The position numbers were made by a program, and so were the translations under genes. DNA of 64,000 nt from Pseudoalteromonas luteoviolacea (GTDB lineage Bacteria > Pseudomonadota > Gammaproteobacteria > Enterobacterales > Alteromonadaceae), in NCBI RefSeq assembly GCF_000814765.1, contig NZ_JWIC01000004.1, positions 62,001-126,000 on the forward strand, given 5' to 3'. Below, piece by piece: positions 1 to 10,130 of the stretch; positions within the stretch are counted from its first letter, which is position 1, and every line of letters begins with the position of its first letter. The notes under the pieces are model-generated. The model searched no databases. It was not told the DNA's origin and saw only the letters and a program-made list of their open reading frames with translations.

Positions 1-1223
1 GCGCCAACTTCGTTGATTTAATTGCTCAATATTATCAGCCTGGTAGCGATGATCTCGTATTTGTTTTGCTCGATATTGCACAGTTTTCAGATATTAATAA
101 TGGACTGGGTCAAGAAGTCGGTAATTTGCTGTTGTTGGCAGTCAAAGAACGGCTATGTATGGAGTTTCCTCAAAGTCAGTTACTGTCACGCATAGGGGCA
201 GATGTGTTTGGTTTATTACTCCCTAGCCAAATATTTGATGAACAGAATTTTATAGATACGATTACGGTACCCTACCAAGCAGGTGAGCATGTTTTGACGA
301 TGCATTTTCATATTGGTGTTTGTCGCCAAACAGACTTTCATCATTTGGGGTTGGAGACATTAAAGCTGGCGTATATTGCCTTGAATCAAGCAAAGCAAGC
401 CAATAAGATTTTAGATTGGTATACACCAGATTTAGAAGAAAAAATGGCTTGGCGGCTGGGACTTATTCGACAGCTTCGACAAGACTTTGAATTGAACAAA
501 TTAGAAATTTGGTATCAGCCTCAATTCAGTTTGGAAACGAATCAAGTGATTGGTTGTGAGGCTTTACTGCGCTGGCCTTCCGGAAATGGTGACTATATCT
601 CGCCTGGGATTTTTGTCCCACTTGCTGAAGATTCAGGTTTAATTGTTGATATTGGGCAGTGGGTGCTGGAGCAAGCGTGTAAATTACAACAGCAGCTGAG
701 TGCGCAAAATATAGATATTAGTGTTGCAGTTAACGTATCAGTCCCTCAATTTAAAGTGAGTGATTATGCTGAGCAAGTAAAAAGCACCATTGTCAGCCAC
801 CACGTTTCACCAGAAAAAATCGAACTGGAAGTAACAGAAAGCGTGGTGATGGACGAAATAAAAACAGTGATTGAAACGCTGGGGGAGCTCAAAACATTTG
901 GTGTGGAAGTGGCCATTGATGACTTCGGCACTGGCTTTTCGTCATTAAGTTATTTACAGCAATTACCGCTGGCGCGGTTGAAAATCGATAGAGCATTTGT
1001 GAAGGGGATCCCTGACTCCGATAGTGGTGCTATCGCTGAACTTGTTATTTCGTTAGGCAGACACCTTGGGTTAAAAACCATTGCAGAAGGGGTCGAAACG
1101 CAAGAGCAAGCAGATGTGCTCAAAAAGCTTGGGTGTGACGAAGTGCAGGGTTTCCTGTTGGCAAAGCCTATGCCTAAAGGTGAACTTTTGAAGTTTTTAG
1201 GCGCCAGTGATGGCGCTCAGTGA
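1..1223 (+). CDS. GGDEF/EAL-domain protein, 5' end outside window
   Basis: Cyclic-di-GMP phosphodiesterase-type protein. The frame is open from base 3, so the true start lies upstream; about 406 codons are visible. The first ~110 residues are the end of a GGDEF domain in which the signature has decayed to GADVF, so cyclase activity is unlikely. The EAL domain follows and keeps the residues expected of an active enzyme: EALLRW, the Asn of VNVS, EVTES, DDFGTG, KIDR, AEGVE and the Gln of VQGF. I infer an active phosphodiesterase with a non-catalytic, possibly GTP-sensing, GGDEF domain. The sensory part cannot be seen. It stands alone upstream of ygiQ. Confidence 0.9.
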   Translation, partial: ANFVDLIAQYYQPGSDDLVFVLLDIAQFSDINNGLGQEVGNLLLLAVKERLCMEFPQSQLLSRIGADVFGLLLPSQIFDEQNFIDTITVPYQAGEHVLTMHFHIGVCRQTDFHHLGLETLKLAYIALNQAKQANKILDWYTPDLEEKMAWRLGLIRQLRQDFELNKLEIWYQPQFSLETNQVIGCEALLRWPSGNGDYISPGIFVPLAEDSGLIVDIGQWVLEQACKLQQQLSAQNIDISVAVNVSVPQFKVSDYAEQVKSTIVSHHVSPEKIELEVTESVVMDEIKTVIETLGELKTFGVEVAIDDFGTGFSSLSYLQQLPLARLKIDRAFVKGIPDSDSGAIAELVISLGRHLGLKTIAEGVETQEQADVLKKLGCDEVQGFLLAKPMPKGELLKFLGASDGAQ

Positions 1224-1260
1224 GCCAAATTGGCAGTGCAATAGTTATCTAAAACGCATC

Positions 1261-1285
1261 ATCGTGCTTGATAGCAAAGCACGAT
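1261..1285 (+). terminator. hairpin downstream of the EAL gene
   Basis: A perfect 9-bp inverted repeat, ATCGTGCTT (1261-1269) and AAGCACGAT (1277-1285), with a 7-nt loop, 38 nt after the EAL stop codon. No T tract follows, so it may be a weak terminator or an mRNA 3' stabiliser. Confidence 0.35.
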
Positions 1286-1309
1286 ATACGACTTATATAA
1301 CCGGATAAG

Positions 1310-1435
1310 TTGACAATATGCATTACTCTATTTAGATATAAATTTTATTTTAGACTAATAATTACAGTAAATTAGATATTTTAGTTTGATATTTCGACAC
1401 ATTTAGTGCGGTAGCATGCATCGCTGAGGTATAAT
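1310..1435 (+). promoter_or_regulatory. candidate promoters of ygiQ
   Basis: There are two sigma-70-like candidates. A perfect TTGACA (1310-1315) is 17 nt upstream of TAGATA (1333-1338). A perfect TATAAT (1430-1435) lacks a good -35 but would start transcription about 27 nt before the chosen ygiQ ATG. These are pattern matches only. Confidence 0.35.
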
Positions 1436-1468
1436 AAGAACCTTGCAAATTATTTGAGCCGTCACTCT

Positions 1469-3682
1469 ATGAATACATCAAAGGTCTCCGGGTTAAAAGC
1501 GGAACGTTCGCTTTTCTCATACCCTAAATACTGGGCTGAATGCTTTGGCCCAGCCCCATTTTTACCAACTTGCCGTGCTGAAATGGATGCTTTAGGGTGG
1601 GACAGTTGTGACATCATCATTGTTACAGGTGACGCATATGTCGATCATCCAAGCTTTGGTATGGCGGTAATTGGTCGAGTACTAGAAGCACAGGGCTTCA
1701 GAGTAGGTATTATTGCGCAGCCGGATTGGTCCGATAAAACAGCCTTCGAGTCATTGGGTAAGCCAAACTTATTTTTTGGTGTGACGGCTGGCAATATGGA
1801 CTCTATGATCAATCGCTACACTGCTGAGAAGCGGATCCGCCATGATGATGCTTATACACCTGGTAATATTGGTGGTAAGCGTCCTGATAGAGCCGTCGTT
1901 GTGTATAGCCAACGCTGCCGTGAAGCATATAAAGATGTACCTGTTGTGATTGGTGGTATTGAGGCCAGCTTACGCCGTATTGCACATTATGATTACTGGC
2001 AAGAAAAAGTTCGCCGCAGTGTAATCTTTGATGCCAAAGCGGATATCTTGATTTACGGTAATGCTGAGCGTCCACTGGTCGAAGTGGCACACCGTATTGC
2101 CAACGGCGAGACCATTGACACAATTCAAGATGTGCGAGGTACCGCGGTTATTCGTAAGACGCCAATTGAAGGTTGGCGAGGCAGTGATTCAACTGCCATC
2201 GATAAAGTAGGGAAGATAGACCCTATTCCAAATCCATATGGTGCCGATGATATGGGGTGTAGCAAGTCCGAATTTGCCAAAGCGGGTATCGATTTAAAAA
2301 GTGAGGCGGCAAAGCCTATCACCGTACAGCCGCCAAGATTAAAGCCGTGGGAAAAGGTATATGTTAAGCTGCCTGCTTTTGAGCAAGTGAGCGTGAATAA
2401 GCCATTATATGCCCATGCTTCGCGTATCTTGCACCAAGAAACAAACCCAGGGTGTGCCAGAGCACTATTCCAACGTCATGGCGATCGCTCAGTCTGGGTA
2501 AACCCACCTGCATTTCCGCTAGAAACAGAAGAAATGGATCATGTATTTGGACTGCCTTATCAGCGTATTCCACACCCTGCTTATGGCGATGACAAGATCC
2601 CAGCCTATGACATGATCAAAACCTCAGTCAACATTATGCGGGGCTGCTTTGGGGGCTGTAGTTTCTGCTCGATCACTGAGCATGAAGGTCGAATTATTCA
2701 AAGCCGTTCAGAAGAGTCTATTATCGAAGAAATAGAACAGATCAGAGATAAAGTACCTGGCTTTACTGGGGTGATTTCTGATTTAGGCGGCCCGACTGCA
2801 AACATGTATAAACTGCGTTGTAAGAGTAAAAAAGCGGAAAGCACCTGTCGTCGTTTATCGTGTGTGTATCCTGATATTTGTAAGCATATGGACACAGATC
2901 ACACCCCGACAATAGAGCTGTATCGCAAAGCACGAGATGTTGAAGGGGTTAAAAAGATCTTGATAGCGTCAGGTGTTCGCTACGACTTGGCGATTGAAGA
3001 TCCGCGTTATGTCAAAGAGCTGGTATCCCACCATGTTGGCGGCTACTTAAAAATTGCACCTGAGCATACAGAAAGTGGCCCGCTGTCGAAGATGATGAAG
3101 CCTGGTATGGGCACCTATGATAAATTCAAAGAGTTATTTGATAAATACTCAAAAGAGGCAGGCAAAAAGCAATACTTGATACCTTACTTTATTTCTGCGC
3201 ATCCAGGCACAACGGATGAGGATATGGTGAATATGGCGCTTTGGTTGAAAGCACATGACTTTAAGTTAGATCAGGTACAAAATTTTTATCCATCGCCTAT
3301 GGCCAACGCAACCACGATTTACCACACTGAAATGAACTCGTTGCGCAACATCAAAAACAATCATGAGGAAGTGCCGGTACCAAAAGGCGCGCGTCAGCGT
3401 CGTCTGCATAAAGCTATTTTACGTTATCATGACCCTGCGGGCTGGCCACAGATCCGTGAAGCGCTGAAAAACATGGGTAAAGCACACTTAATCGGTCGAG
3501 GACCTGAGTGCTTGGTACCTGATGAAAACACGCGAGGTAGACAAGCGGGCTCAGGGCAAAAACGTGGCAATAAAGCACTGACAAAGCACACCGGGTTTAG
3601 CCAGTTCAATCAAGCTAATACGAAACCTAGAGTCGGTAAAAATAAACGCAAGCCGAACAAGAGTAAGCCAACACATCATTAA
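1469..3682 (+). CDS. ygiQ: YgiQ family radical SAM protein (UPF0313)
   Basis: Closely resembles E. coli YgiQ along its whole length (about 737 aa), for example [20 protein letters not shown] near the N terminus. The radical SAM cluster motif CFGGCSFC supplies three cysteines at about residues 393, 397 and 400. A Cys-rich stretch ([12 protein letters not shown]) follows. The C-terminal tail is basic and of low complexity. The biochemical role of YgiQ is not established; it is assumed to be a SAM-cleaving Fe-S enzyme of the cytoplasm. I chose the ATG at 1469 over an in-frame TTG at 1454 because it gives the same distance to the first conserved motif as in E. coli. No clear Shine-Dalgarno is visible at either. 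Single-gene unit with its own terminator. Confidence 0.95.
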   Translation: MNTSKVSGLKAERSLFSYPKYWAECFGPAPFLPTCRAEMDALGWDSCDIIIVTGDAYVDHPSFGMAVIGRVLEAQGFRVGIIAQPDWSDKTAFESLGKPNLFFGVTAGNMDSMINRYTAEKRIRHDDAYTPGNIGGKRPDRAVVVYSQRCREAYKDVPVVIGGIEASLRRIAHYDYWQEKVRRSVIFDAKADILIYGNAERPLVEVAHRIANGETIDTIQDVRGTAVIRKTPIEGWRGSDSTAIDKVGKIDPIPNPYGADDMGCSKSEFAKAGIDLKSEAAKPITVQPPRLKPWEKVYVKLPAFEQVSVNKPLYAHASRILHQETNPGCARALFQRHGDRSVWVNPPAFPLETEEMDHVFGLPYQRIPHPAYGDDKIPAYDMIKTSVNIMRGCFGGCSFCSITEHEGRIIQSRSEESIIEEIEQIRDKVPGFTGVISDLGGPTANMYKLRCKSKKAESTCRRLSCVYPDICKHMDTDHTPTIELYRKARDVEGVKKILIASGVRYDLAIEDPRYVKELVSHHVGGYLKIAPEHTESGPLSKMMKPGMGTYDKFKELFDKYSKEAGKKQYLIPYFISAHPGTTDEDMVNMALWLKAHDFKLDQVQNFYPSPMANATTIYHTEMNSLRNIKNNHEEVPVPKGARQRRLHKAILRYHDPAGWPQIREALKNMGKAHLIGRGPECLVPDENTRGRQAGSGQKRGNKALTKHTGFSQFNQANTKPRVGKNKRKPNKSKPTHH

Positions 3683-3686
3683 AATA

Positions 3687-3713
3687 AAAAAAGCCGCTTA
3701 GTGCGGCTTTTTT
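3687..3713. terminator. bidirectional intrinsic terminator
   Basis: GCCGC (3693-3697) and GCGGC (3703-3707) form a stem around TTAGT, flanked by six A on the left and six T on the right. It can terminate ygiQ on the plus strand and the S9 peptidase gene on the minus strand. Confidence 0.9.
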
Positions 3714-3762
3714 ATGACGTTTGACCCGTCCTAAATAGCATTGAAACCACTACTAGACGGTA

Positions 3763-6516
3763 TCAATCTTCAGGGCGATAGGCCTTGCCTGATGTGATCC
3801 ACTCAGGTGCAGGCATACCACGTAAGTAGTGGTCAAAATACTCCATCATGCGCACGGAGAAATCCACTTGATTTGGGAACTGCTTCAAGTGATGTGGTTC
3901 ACCTTCATATTGTAAGAAGATGGCGTCTTTATTATGGCGTCGCAGTGCTAAGTAGTATTGGATACCTTCTTGCCATGGTACTGCGCCATCTTTGTCTCCA
4001 AACATCAGTAGAATCGGCGTATTCACCTTATCTGCAAAAAATACCGGCGAGTTCTCAATGTATAGCTCAGGCGCTTCCGTCAACGTTTTACCAATTCGAC
4101 TTTGTCCTGTTTCATACTGGAATTGACGAGCAAGGCCTGACTTTAAACGTATGCCGCTATATGCAGAAGTCATGTTTGATACAGGTGCACCAGATACGAC
4201 GGCTTTAAACATATCTGTTTGCGTCACAGCATAAGCGCTTTGATAGCCGGCCCAAGAGTGACCTTGTAAACCAATTTTATCTTTGTCAGCAACGCCCATA
4301 TCAATCAGCTTTTGCGCTGCATTGATCAAGGTTTGTGTTGATGATGGTCCCGGCTTACCAATTTCAAAGCGAATATCGGGTAAAAATACCGCGTAACCGT
4401 TGGACGTGAACATTGGGAAATTAGGTCTGTGGTTGAGTTCCATTTTAGGGAAGTCATACATGCGTTGACTCATGTATCGATAGAAATAAATAACCACAGG
4501 GAGCTTTTGACCAGGTTTATAATCAGCAGGCTTGATAAGCACACCTTGCAGGTTTTCGCCATTGTAGCCCTTATATTGAACCAGTTCAGGTTTTTGACCC
4601 CAAGCAAATTTACTCACTTGCGGGTTAAGATTTGTAATTTGTTGAGCTTGTGTGAATTGACTATCTGTTTGCCAATAATCAGGGAACTGGTGATAGCTTT
4701 GCTGAGTGAAAATCAGCTTATCAACATGCTTTGCTTTTTTCACCAGATCAAATCGGGTTTTCCCTTCTAGTACGGTTTCTAGTTTACCGGTTTCAAGACT
4801 TAGTTTAGCAACATGTGTTTGCTTATTTTGTAAGTTATGGGCAGATAAGAAGAGCGTATCGTCTTTTTCAAAGCCAACCTGCTTTTTATCTAGTTTGATC
4901 ACACGATAACGAGTGTTGGTTTCTTTTCCAGACGTTAAGCGCTTAGCCTTGCCTGTCGCGCTATCAAAAGCCCAGATATCGTATTTACTGTATGCATACA
5001 AGGTGCTGCCATCTTTTTGCCATCCAGCAAAACCATAGCCTGGGTTTGGTTCAGGGTAGTCGTGTTGGTCATCCGCGAATATCGCTTGGTTAACCGCTTT
5101 ACTAACCGCTGTTTCTTTTTGTTGATGTAAATCTTTAAGCCATAGTTGGTCATGAAGAAAGTAAGCCGCATGTCTGCCTGTTGGGGAAAGTGAAGGCTGG
5201 TTTGGGGAATCTTTGACGATATACCCTTTGGCACCGGTACTGACTTTGACCGCATAGTAATCGGCATAAAAGCCTTTATACATGATTTTTTCTAGGTAAG
5301 GCTGGTCATTTTTACCTAGCAAGAAATCGGCTTCTGTATTGAGGGTGACATCGCGCACCGTTTCATCAGCCAGCTGAACAACTTTTTGCGACTCTATATG
5401 ATAAACCGCTTGGTACTGGCGCTCTCGATTGGTGTTTTTCCACGTATTTTGCTCGCGGGTCTTAATTTCAGGGTCATTGTTGTGCCAAATTTGTAGCCCA
5501 GATTGTTGGCGAATGGTATTAAAGTCTCTCAAAGAGGCGCTATCATCATATTTGAGCTTTTCTAACTTATCACTCAGCAGCGGGCGATTTTCAAAATAAA
5601 GTCGTTCACCTTGCTCTGACCATTCGAGGTTTGCCGTTTTTGAACTATACCAGCCAGCTGGGTTTTCTATGGTATTTAGTTTGTCTGTGTTGGCGTCCCA
5701 AAGCGTCACTTCGTAGCTGCGACGTCGTTTATCTTCGTTAACATAGTTACCAAGATTGAATGCCACAATACTTGAATACGGATGCCACGCTATGGCACTG
5801 ACGGTAACGCCTGGCTCACTAAATAAAGGACTGGTTGTGTTATTTGTTAAGTCGAGATACTGAACTTGATTATTGGCACCAGTTTCATCATGTTGACTGA
5901 ATAGCACACCGTATTCGGCGGGGCTTAGGCCATAGTTAACGACATTATCAAAGCGTTGTGTTTGGCTTGTTGTTAAATCGACAACTACTAATGTAAGCGG
6001 CTTATCTTTTTTATCTGCGGTGATTTTAGGGGCATCAACGTTTGACGCTGCGCTATTGGACTCTGCTTTTTTATCTTCGCGATAGGCTAACCAGCGTCCA
6101 TCATCACTGAGTTGATAGTCTTTGACTTGCTCGAAGTATTGTTGTTTTCCGGTTTGCGTGTTTACAAGTACCAGATCGCTTTTTAGTGCTTTTTTTTCTT
6201 TTTTACTGGCAGTTTCCAACGCAAGCAAAGTCGGAGTTTGAATAAACGCAGCCCAAGTAGCCGATTTATTCAAATGTGCTTTTGTACCACGTTCAACAGT
6301 CGCGAGCAGCTTATTCGTAGCTAGGTCATATACTTGTCCCTGTGCATTTCCTCGATAAGGCTTTGCACTGAATGCGAGCACTTTGCCATCTTCAGCTAAT
6401 TGTGTGCCTTGGGCATATTTGAAGTCAAAAACATCGGAGAATTCGAGTTGGGCTTTGCTGGCCATTACTTGACCAGAAAACAAAGCCGCTGCGATAAGCG
6501 AATAAGTATACTTCAT
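3763..6516 (-). CDS. secreted S9 family peptidase (prolyl oligopeptidase-like)
   Basis: A 917-aa protein with an N-terminal signal peptide (MKYTYSLIAAALFSGQVMA, cleavage about residue 19). A long beta-propeller-like region runs to about residue 650, and an alpha/beta-hydrolase domain forms the C terminus. Catalytic residues expected for family S9 are visible: Ser in GHSWAG (about 755), Asp in FGDKDG (about 839) and His in GEPHH (about 872). Family knowledge suggests hydrolysis of short peptides; DPP-IV-type or acylaminoacyl specificity cannot be decided. It probably acts in the periplasm or outside the cell. Transcribed alone, convergent with ygiQ. A second, unrelated-looking S9 enzyme lies at 24243-26696. 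Confidence 0.9.
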   Translation of the reverse strand: MKYTYSLIAAALFSGQVMASKAQLEFSDVFDFKYAQGTQLAEDGKVLAFSAKPYRGNAQGQVYDLATNKLLATVERGTKAHLNKSATWAAFIQTPTLLALETASKKEKKALKSDLVLVNTQTGKQQYFEQVKDYQLSDDGRWLAYREDKKAESNSAASNVDAPKITADKKDKPLTLVVVDLTTSQTQRFDNVVNYGLSPAEYGVLFSQHDETGANNQVQYLDLTNNTTSPLFSEPGVTVSAIAWHPYSSIVAFNLGNYVNEDKRRRSYEVTLWDANTDKLNTIENPAGWYSSKTANLEWSEQGERLYFENRPLLSDKLEKLKYDDSASLRDFNTIRQQSGLQIWHNNDPEIKTREQNTWKNTNRERQYQAVYHIESQKVVQLADETVRDVTLNTEADFLLGKNDQPYLEKIMYKGFYADYYAVKVSTGAKGYIVKDSPNQPSLSPTGRHAAYFLHDQLWLKDLHQQKETAVSKAVNQAIFADDQHDYPEPNPGYGFAGWQKDGSTLYAYSKYDIWAFDSATGKAKRLTSGKETNTRYRVIKLDKKQVGFEKDDTLFLSAHNLQNKQTHVAKLSLETGKLETVLEGKTRFDLVKKAKHVDKLIFTQQSYHQFPDYWQTDSQFTQAQQITNLNPQVSKFAWGQKPELVQYKGYNGENLQGVLIKPADYKPGQKLPVVIYFYRYMSQRMYDFPKMELNHRPNFPMFTSNGYAVFLPDIRFEIGKPGPSSTQTLINAAQKLIDMGVADKDKIGLQGHSWAGYQSAYAVTQTDMFKAVVSGAPVSNMTSAYSGIRLKSGLARQFQYETGQSRIGKTLTEAPELYIENSPVFFADKVNTPILLMFGDKDGAVPWQEGIQYYLALRRHNKDAIFLQYEGEPHHLKQFPNQVDFSVRMMEYFDHYLRGMPAPEWITSGKAYRPED

Positions 6517-6611
6517 GATTCTGTCTATTTTATTTATTGAGTGTGTCTTTGTAACACTTTTAATGCTTAAACAAAATCATGGTGCGTTGTGTGGAAGTGA
6601 AAAAGCGTTGG

Positions 6612-6630
6612 AAGCGGTATTGTACCGCTT
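6612..6630 (-). terminator. hairpin just after slmA
   Basis: Perfect 8-bp inverted repeat AAGCGGTA (6612-6619) and TACCGCTT (6623-6630) four nt past the slmA stop. On the minus strand a run of T follows, but only after about 8 nt, so termination strength is uncertain. Confidence 0.45.
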
Positions 6631-6634
6631 ATAT

Positions 6635-7222
6635 TTACAACCAAATACGTTGCAGTTCTTGCCAGTGATTATTGAACGTTGCTGTTGGTTTAGCCTTAAA
6701 GTCACTACGCACGAACTGATTCATTTTTCCTTCAACATGCGCTAAAAACAAGTTTGCGAGGGTGGCCTCGTCACTGTTAAATGCTTTGCCCTCTCTGAGC
6801 TTTCTTTCTCTTAATACTTGCTTAAATTGCGTTTCAAGCTTTTCGAATAGGCTTTGAACACGCTCTCTTAAACGTTCCTGCTCACCTTGCAGTGCATCAC
6901 CGGTTAAAATACGTGTAATACCGGGGTTTTTCTCAGAGAAGGTCAGTAGTAAATGAAGAATGTTATAAATGCGACTTTGTGTATCTTTTTCATTTTCTAA
7001 GATGATATTGATCCGCGAAAGTAGCGTGTCTTCTATAAATTCAATTAACCCTTCAAACATTCTCGCTTTACTTGGGAAATGACGGTATAAAGCGGCTTCA
7101 GAAACGCCTACTTCTGCTGCGAGCTTGGCAGTTGTGATTCGTTGACCTGGGCTAGTTTCAAGCATTTGCGCAAGAGATTGAAGAATTTGCTCTTTGCGAT
7201 TACTGCGTTTAGTCGCTGGCAT
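6635..7222 (-). CDS. slmA: nucleoid occlusion factor SlmA
   Basis: A TetR-family DNA-binding protein of 195 aa, the standard SlmA length. The N terminus carries the helix-turn-helix (about residues 28-50, [19 protein letters not shown]), which is strongly SlmA-like. In E. coli SlmA binds dispersed chromosomal sites and blocks FtsZ assembly over the nucleoid. A good Shine-Dalgarno (AAAGGAAA) lies 4-5 nt before the ATG. It follows coaBC on the same strand after 121 nt. In E. coli dut lies between these two genes, but no dut or dut remnant is seen here. One operon with coaBC is likely. Confidence 0.95.
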   Translation of the reverse strand: MPATKRSNRKEQILQSLAQMLETSPGQRITTAKLAAEVGVSEAALYRHFPSKARMFEGLIEFIEDTLLSRINIILENEKDTQSRIYNILHLLLTFSEKNPGITRILTGDALQGEQERLRERVQSLFEKLETQFKQVLRERKLREGKAFNSDEATLANLFLAHVEGKMNQFVRSDFKAKPTATFNNHWQELQRIWL

Positions 7223-7343
7223 GAACTTTCCTTTAATAATTATCGTTATTCTGGTCTGTATGGTGTATTTTTATTAGGTCCATACTCAATAAAGACCTAT
7301 GTTAATGTTTTATTCAGCTTCTTTCCAGCCTTTTAACACTAGG

Positions 7344-8543
7344 TCAACTAAGTTTACTCGCAATTGCTTTAATGACAGTGAGTGCTAACTCCTTTTTACT
7401 TGATGCTGGCAAACTACACTGCTCATTTTCCCAAAACAAGGTTAAAGCGTTGTTATCTGAGTTAAAACCAAGGCCTTCTTGTGAAACATCATTAGCACAA
7501 ATCATATTGAGATGTTTGTTTTTTAATTTACCAAGTGCATATTGTTTGACATCTTGTGTCTCAGCGGCAAAACCGACTGTATAAGGGCGCTGTTGTTTTA
7601 ATGCTGCGACTGAAGCGATGATATCGGGATTTTTGACTAAAGTGAGCGTCATTTCATCTCCTTGCTTCTTAATCTTTTGGTCAGCGATATCCGCTGCACG
7701 ATAATCAGCAACGGCAGCACAGCCAATAAAAACATCTGATTGTGTCGCTAAATTTAGTGCAGCTTCATGCATATCTACGGCACTACTCACAGAAGTGATA
7801 TTAATGCCTTGTGGCGCTGGAATATTGACGGGTCCCGAAATTAAATTCACCGTTGCGCCCAACGAATGTGCTGCATGTGCGAGGGCATAGCCCATTTTGC
7901 CTGAGCTATGGTTGGTGATATAGCGAACAGGGTCCAGTGCTTCACGAGTGGGCCCCGCAGTAATAGTGATGGTGCGCCCCTCAAGTATTTTAGGAGCTGG
8001 ACTCAGAGCTGTTATACAGTGCTCAAGCAGTTCTTGAGGCTCTAACATGCGCCCTTTGCCAATATCACCGCAGGCTTGCTCTCCACTACCAGGTCCCCAA
8101 ACTGAAACGCCATAAGACGATAAAGTCGCTAAATTGTTTTGTGTTGCTGGATGGGCATACATTTGTTGGTTCATTGCCGGAGCAATGGCGACCTTTGCTG
8201 GTGTGGCAAGTACTAAGGTTGTCAGTAAATCATCAGCAATGCCCACTGCCATTTTGGCAATGGTATTGCAGGTTGCAGGTGCAATTAAGATTAAGTCTGC
8301 CCATTTGGCAAATTCTATATGGCCCATTGCTGCTTCAGCTTGTGGGTCGAGTAAAGAGTCTGAAACGGGGTCGCCTGAAACGGCTTGCATAGTCAGCGGC
8401 GTAATAAACTGTTTGGCAGAGTCTGTCATAACCACTTTGACTTCGCATTGCTGCTCCTTTAAGCGCCTCACAAGCTCTGCACATTTATATGCGGCAATAC
8501 CACCGCTGATCCCCAAAACTATTTTCTTGCCAGATAAGCTCAT
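7344..8543 (-). CDS. coaBC: bifunctional phosphopantothenoylcysteine decarboxylase/phosphopantothenate-cysteine ligase
   Basis: Makes 4'-phosphopantetheine from phosphopantothenate and cysteine in coenzyme A synthesis (cytoplasm). The N-terminal CoaC half is a flavoprotein: [10 protein letters not shown], the active-site His in [18 protein letters not shown], and the catalytic Cys in [10 protein letters not shown]. The C-terminal CoaB half has [27 protein letters not shown] and KIKK, as in E. coli Dfp. Length is about 399 aa. I start it at the ATG at 8543 ([11 protein letters not shown]), matching E. coli; an in-frame GTG two codons upstream (8549) is possible. Divergent from radC, upstream of slmA. 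Confidence 0.96.
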   Translation of the reverse strand: MSLSGKKIVLGISGGIAAYKCAELVRRLKEQQCEVKVVMTDSAKQFITPLTMQAVSGDPVSDSLLDPQAEAAMGHIEFAKWADLILIAPATCNTIAKMAVGIADDLLTTLVLATPAKVAIAPAMNQQMYAHPATQNNLATLSSYGVSVWGPGSGEQACGDIGKGRMLEPQELLEHCITALSPAPKILEGRTITITAGPTREALDPVRYITNHSSGKMGYALAHAAHSLGATVNLISGPVNIPAPQGINITSVSSAVDMHEAALNLATQSDVFIGCAAVADYRAADIADQKIKKQGDEMTLTLVKNPDIIASVAALKQQRPYTVGFAAETQDVKQYALGKLKNKHLNMICANDVSQEGLGFNSDNNALTLFWENEQCSLPASSKKELALTVIKAIASKLS

Positions 8544-8729
8544 CTTCACATTCTCACAACTTAAACTGGGCTAAAGATATCACAGCCATGAGGTTGTTTT
8601 GAATCATCGAATGCAAAGTCTGTGATTAACGTAACAAATAGATAGGCTTTGAGCGTTTTTTTTATCAACTGACATGGTAAATAAGAAATGGATGCTATGG
8701 ATTCGGCCAATATCTTTAAAGGAGCAAAT

Positions 8730-9404
8730 ATGCAACTAACGCAATTACCAAAACATGCAAGGCCCAGAGAGAAGTTACTCAGCGATGGTCCCAGTGCGTT
8801 GAGCGATGCTGAGCTATTGGCAATTTTTTTACGCACAGGAGTAAGTGGTATGAACGCCATTGAATTGGCGGATTCATTATTACAACAGTGTGAGTCTTTA
8901 CAGCGACTTTTTAATGCCTCACAAGCTGAGTTTATTTCACTGAAAGGTGTCGGAGAGGCCAAATATGTGCAATTTCAGGCGGTTTTGGAGCTGTGTAAAC
9001 GATATTTAAAAGAAGGCTGTGAGCGCGCGTTTAAATTTGAGAGTCCTGCTATGGTCTTTGATTACTTAAGCATGCAATTGAAAGGGCTCGAGTATGAAGT
9101 CTTTATGGTTTTATATTTAGACAGTCAGCATCAGCTCATTAAGGATGAAATACTTTTTCGCGGAACAATCAATAGTGCTTCAGTGTATCCAAGAGAAGTG
9201 GTCAAAGCTGCGCTCAAGCACAATGCAGCGGCAATAATTTGTGCACACAATCATCCTTCCGGTGTGAGTGACCCCAGTCGAGCAGATAAAATTTTAACGG
9301 ACAAATTGCAAAAAGCGTTGTCATTGATGGATATCAAGGTGTTAGATCATGTCATTGTGGCGGGTAACCGCTGTGTTTCATTTGCCGATATGGGCTTATT
9401 ATGA
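8730..9404 (+). CDS. radC: RadC/JAMM-domain protein (DNA repair-associated)
   Basis: A 224-aa RadC family protein with an N-terminal helix-hairpin-helix-like region (LKGVGEAK) and a C-terminal JAMM/MPN metalloprotease-like domain with the signature HNHPSGVSDPSRAD. RadC's exact function is unresolved; the E. coli radC102 phenotype was later assigned to recG. The ATG at 8730 has a strong Shine-Dalgarno (AAAGGAG, 8718-8724, 5 nt spacing), so I prefer it to an in-frame ATG at 8688, which has no such site. Same order as in E. coli: coaBC divergent from radC, then rpmB. Confidence 0.94.
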   Translation: MQLTQLPKHARPREKLLSDGPSALSDAELLAIFLRTGVSGMNAIELADSLLQQCESLQRLFNASQAEFISLKGVGEAKYVQFQAVLELCKRYLKEGCERAFKFESPAMVFDYLSMQLKGLEYEVFMVLYLDSQHQLIKDEILFRGTINSASVYPREVVKAALKHNAAAIICAHNHPSGVSDPSRADKILTDKLQKALSLMDIKVLDHVIVAGNRCVSFADMGLL

Positions 9405-9486
9405 GTTTTAATTGACCACTTTCTACCTGCAAACCGTTATTTCGCTTAAATTTTATAAAATAGTTTAATTTAAATGCAGTTTTTAC

Positions 9487-9515
9487 TTTCCACAGGGGCT
9501 TATGATCATTATAAT
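9487..9515 (+). promoter_or_regulatory. rpmB-rpmG promoter
   Basis: TTTCCA (9487-9492), a 17-nt spacer, and a perfect TATAAT (9510-9515). Transcription would start near 9522, leaving a leader of about 160 nt before rpmB. The leader contains a small AGATC/GATCT hairpin (9560-9572). Confidence 0.6.
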
Positions 9516-9681
9516 TGGCCGCTATCAAATTTTACCCATGAGCTGACTAGGATATCATCAGATCCTTGATCTCTGCCTGCAGATGCTGTATAAAGAGCGC
9601 CCTTTGTTTTTACCCGGGGCACACCAGTGTAAGGCCTAAGGGGAAATTAAGCTCGAGCGAAGTTATTGGAGATACATAGAC

Positions 9682-9918
9682 ATGTCTAAAGTCTGTCAAG
9701 TTACAGGTAAGCGCCCGGTTGTTGGTAACAACCGTTCACACGCGCGCAACGCAACTAAGCGTCGTTTCCTACCTAACCTACAAACACACCGTTTCTGGGT
9801 TGAAAGTGAAAAACGTTTCGTTACTCTACGCACTACTACTAAAGGTATGCGTATTATCGATAAAAAAGGCATCGACGCGGTATTAGTAGATATCCGTGCT
9901 CGCGGCGAAAAAGTATAA
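9682..9918 (+). CDS. rpmB: 50S ribosomal protein L28
   Basis: A 78-aa protein starting [20 protein letters not shown], the canonical bacterial L28 N terminus, and the usual 78-residue length of gammaproteobacterial L28. Part of the large ribosomal subunit. GGAG lies about 10 nt before the ATG, a rather long spacing. It is followed after 11 nt by rpmG in one transcript with a shared promoter and terminator. Confidence 0.98.
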   Translation: MSKVCQVTGKRPVVGNNRSHARNATKRRFLPNLQTHRFWVESEKRFVTLRTTTKGMRIIDKKGIDAVLVDIRARGEKV

Positions 9919-9929
9919 GGAGCTAAATC

Positions 9930-10085
9930 ATGCGTGATAAGATCCGTTTAGTTTCAACTGCTGGTACTGGTTATTTCTACACTACCGACAAGAACAAGCG
10001 TAACATGCCTGAAAAAATGGAGATCAAAAAGTACGATCCTAAAGTACGTAAGCACGTGATCTTCAAAGAAGCAAAAATTAAATAA
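9930..10085 (+). CDS. rpmG: 50S ribosomal protein L33
   Basis: A 51-aa protein with the L33 pattern: [20 protein letters not shown] at the N terminus and [10 protein letters not shown] at the C terminus. It lacks the first four residues (MAKG) of the E. coli protein and has no zinc-binding CxxC pairs, so it is the zinc-independent type. AAGGAG sits just upstream. Second gene of the rpmB-rpmG operon. In E. coli mutM follows directly; here mutM lies 3.4 kb downstream. Confidence 0.97.
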   Translation: MRDKIRLVSTAGTGYFYTTDKNKRNMPEKMEIKKYDPKVRKHVIFKEAKIK

Positions 10086-10102
10086 TTTTGCTTTGAGAAT
10101 TG

Positions 10103-10130
10103 AAAAACCCAGTCTTGTACTGGGTTTTTT
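10103..10130 (+). terminator. rpmBG intrinsic terminator
   Basis: AAACCCAGT and ACTGGGTTT pair around CTTGT (10114-10118), followed by a run of six T. It lies 18 nt past the rpmG stop codon. Confidence 0.92.

Noticed and set aside
8134-8574. Open frame of 146 codons on the plus strand inside coaBC
   Set aside because: Entirely antisense to a clear essential gene and without recognisable protein features.
8561-8962. 133-codon minus-strand frame over the start of radC
   Set aside because: Antisense to radC, which has a strong ribosome site and clear family motifs.
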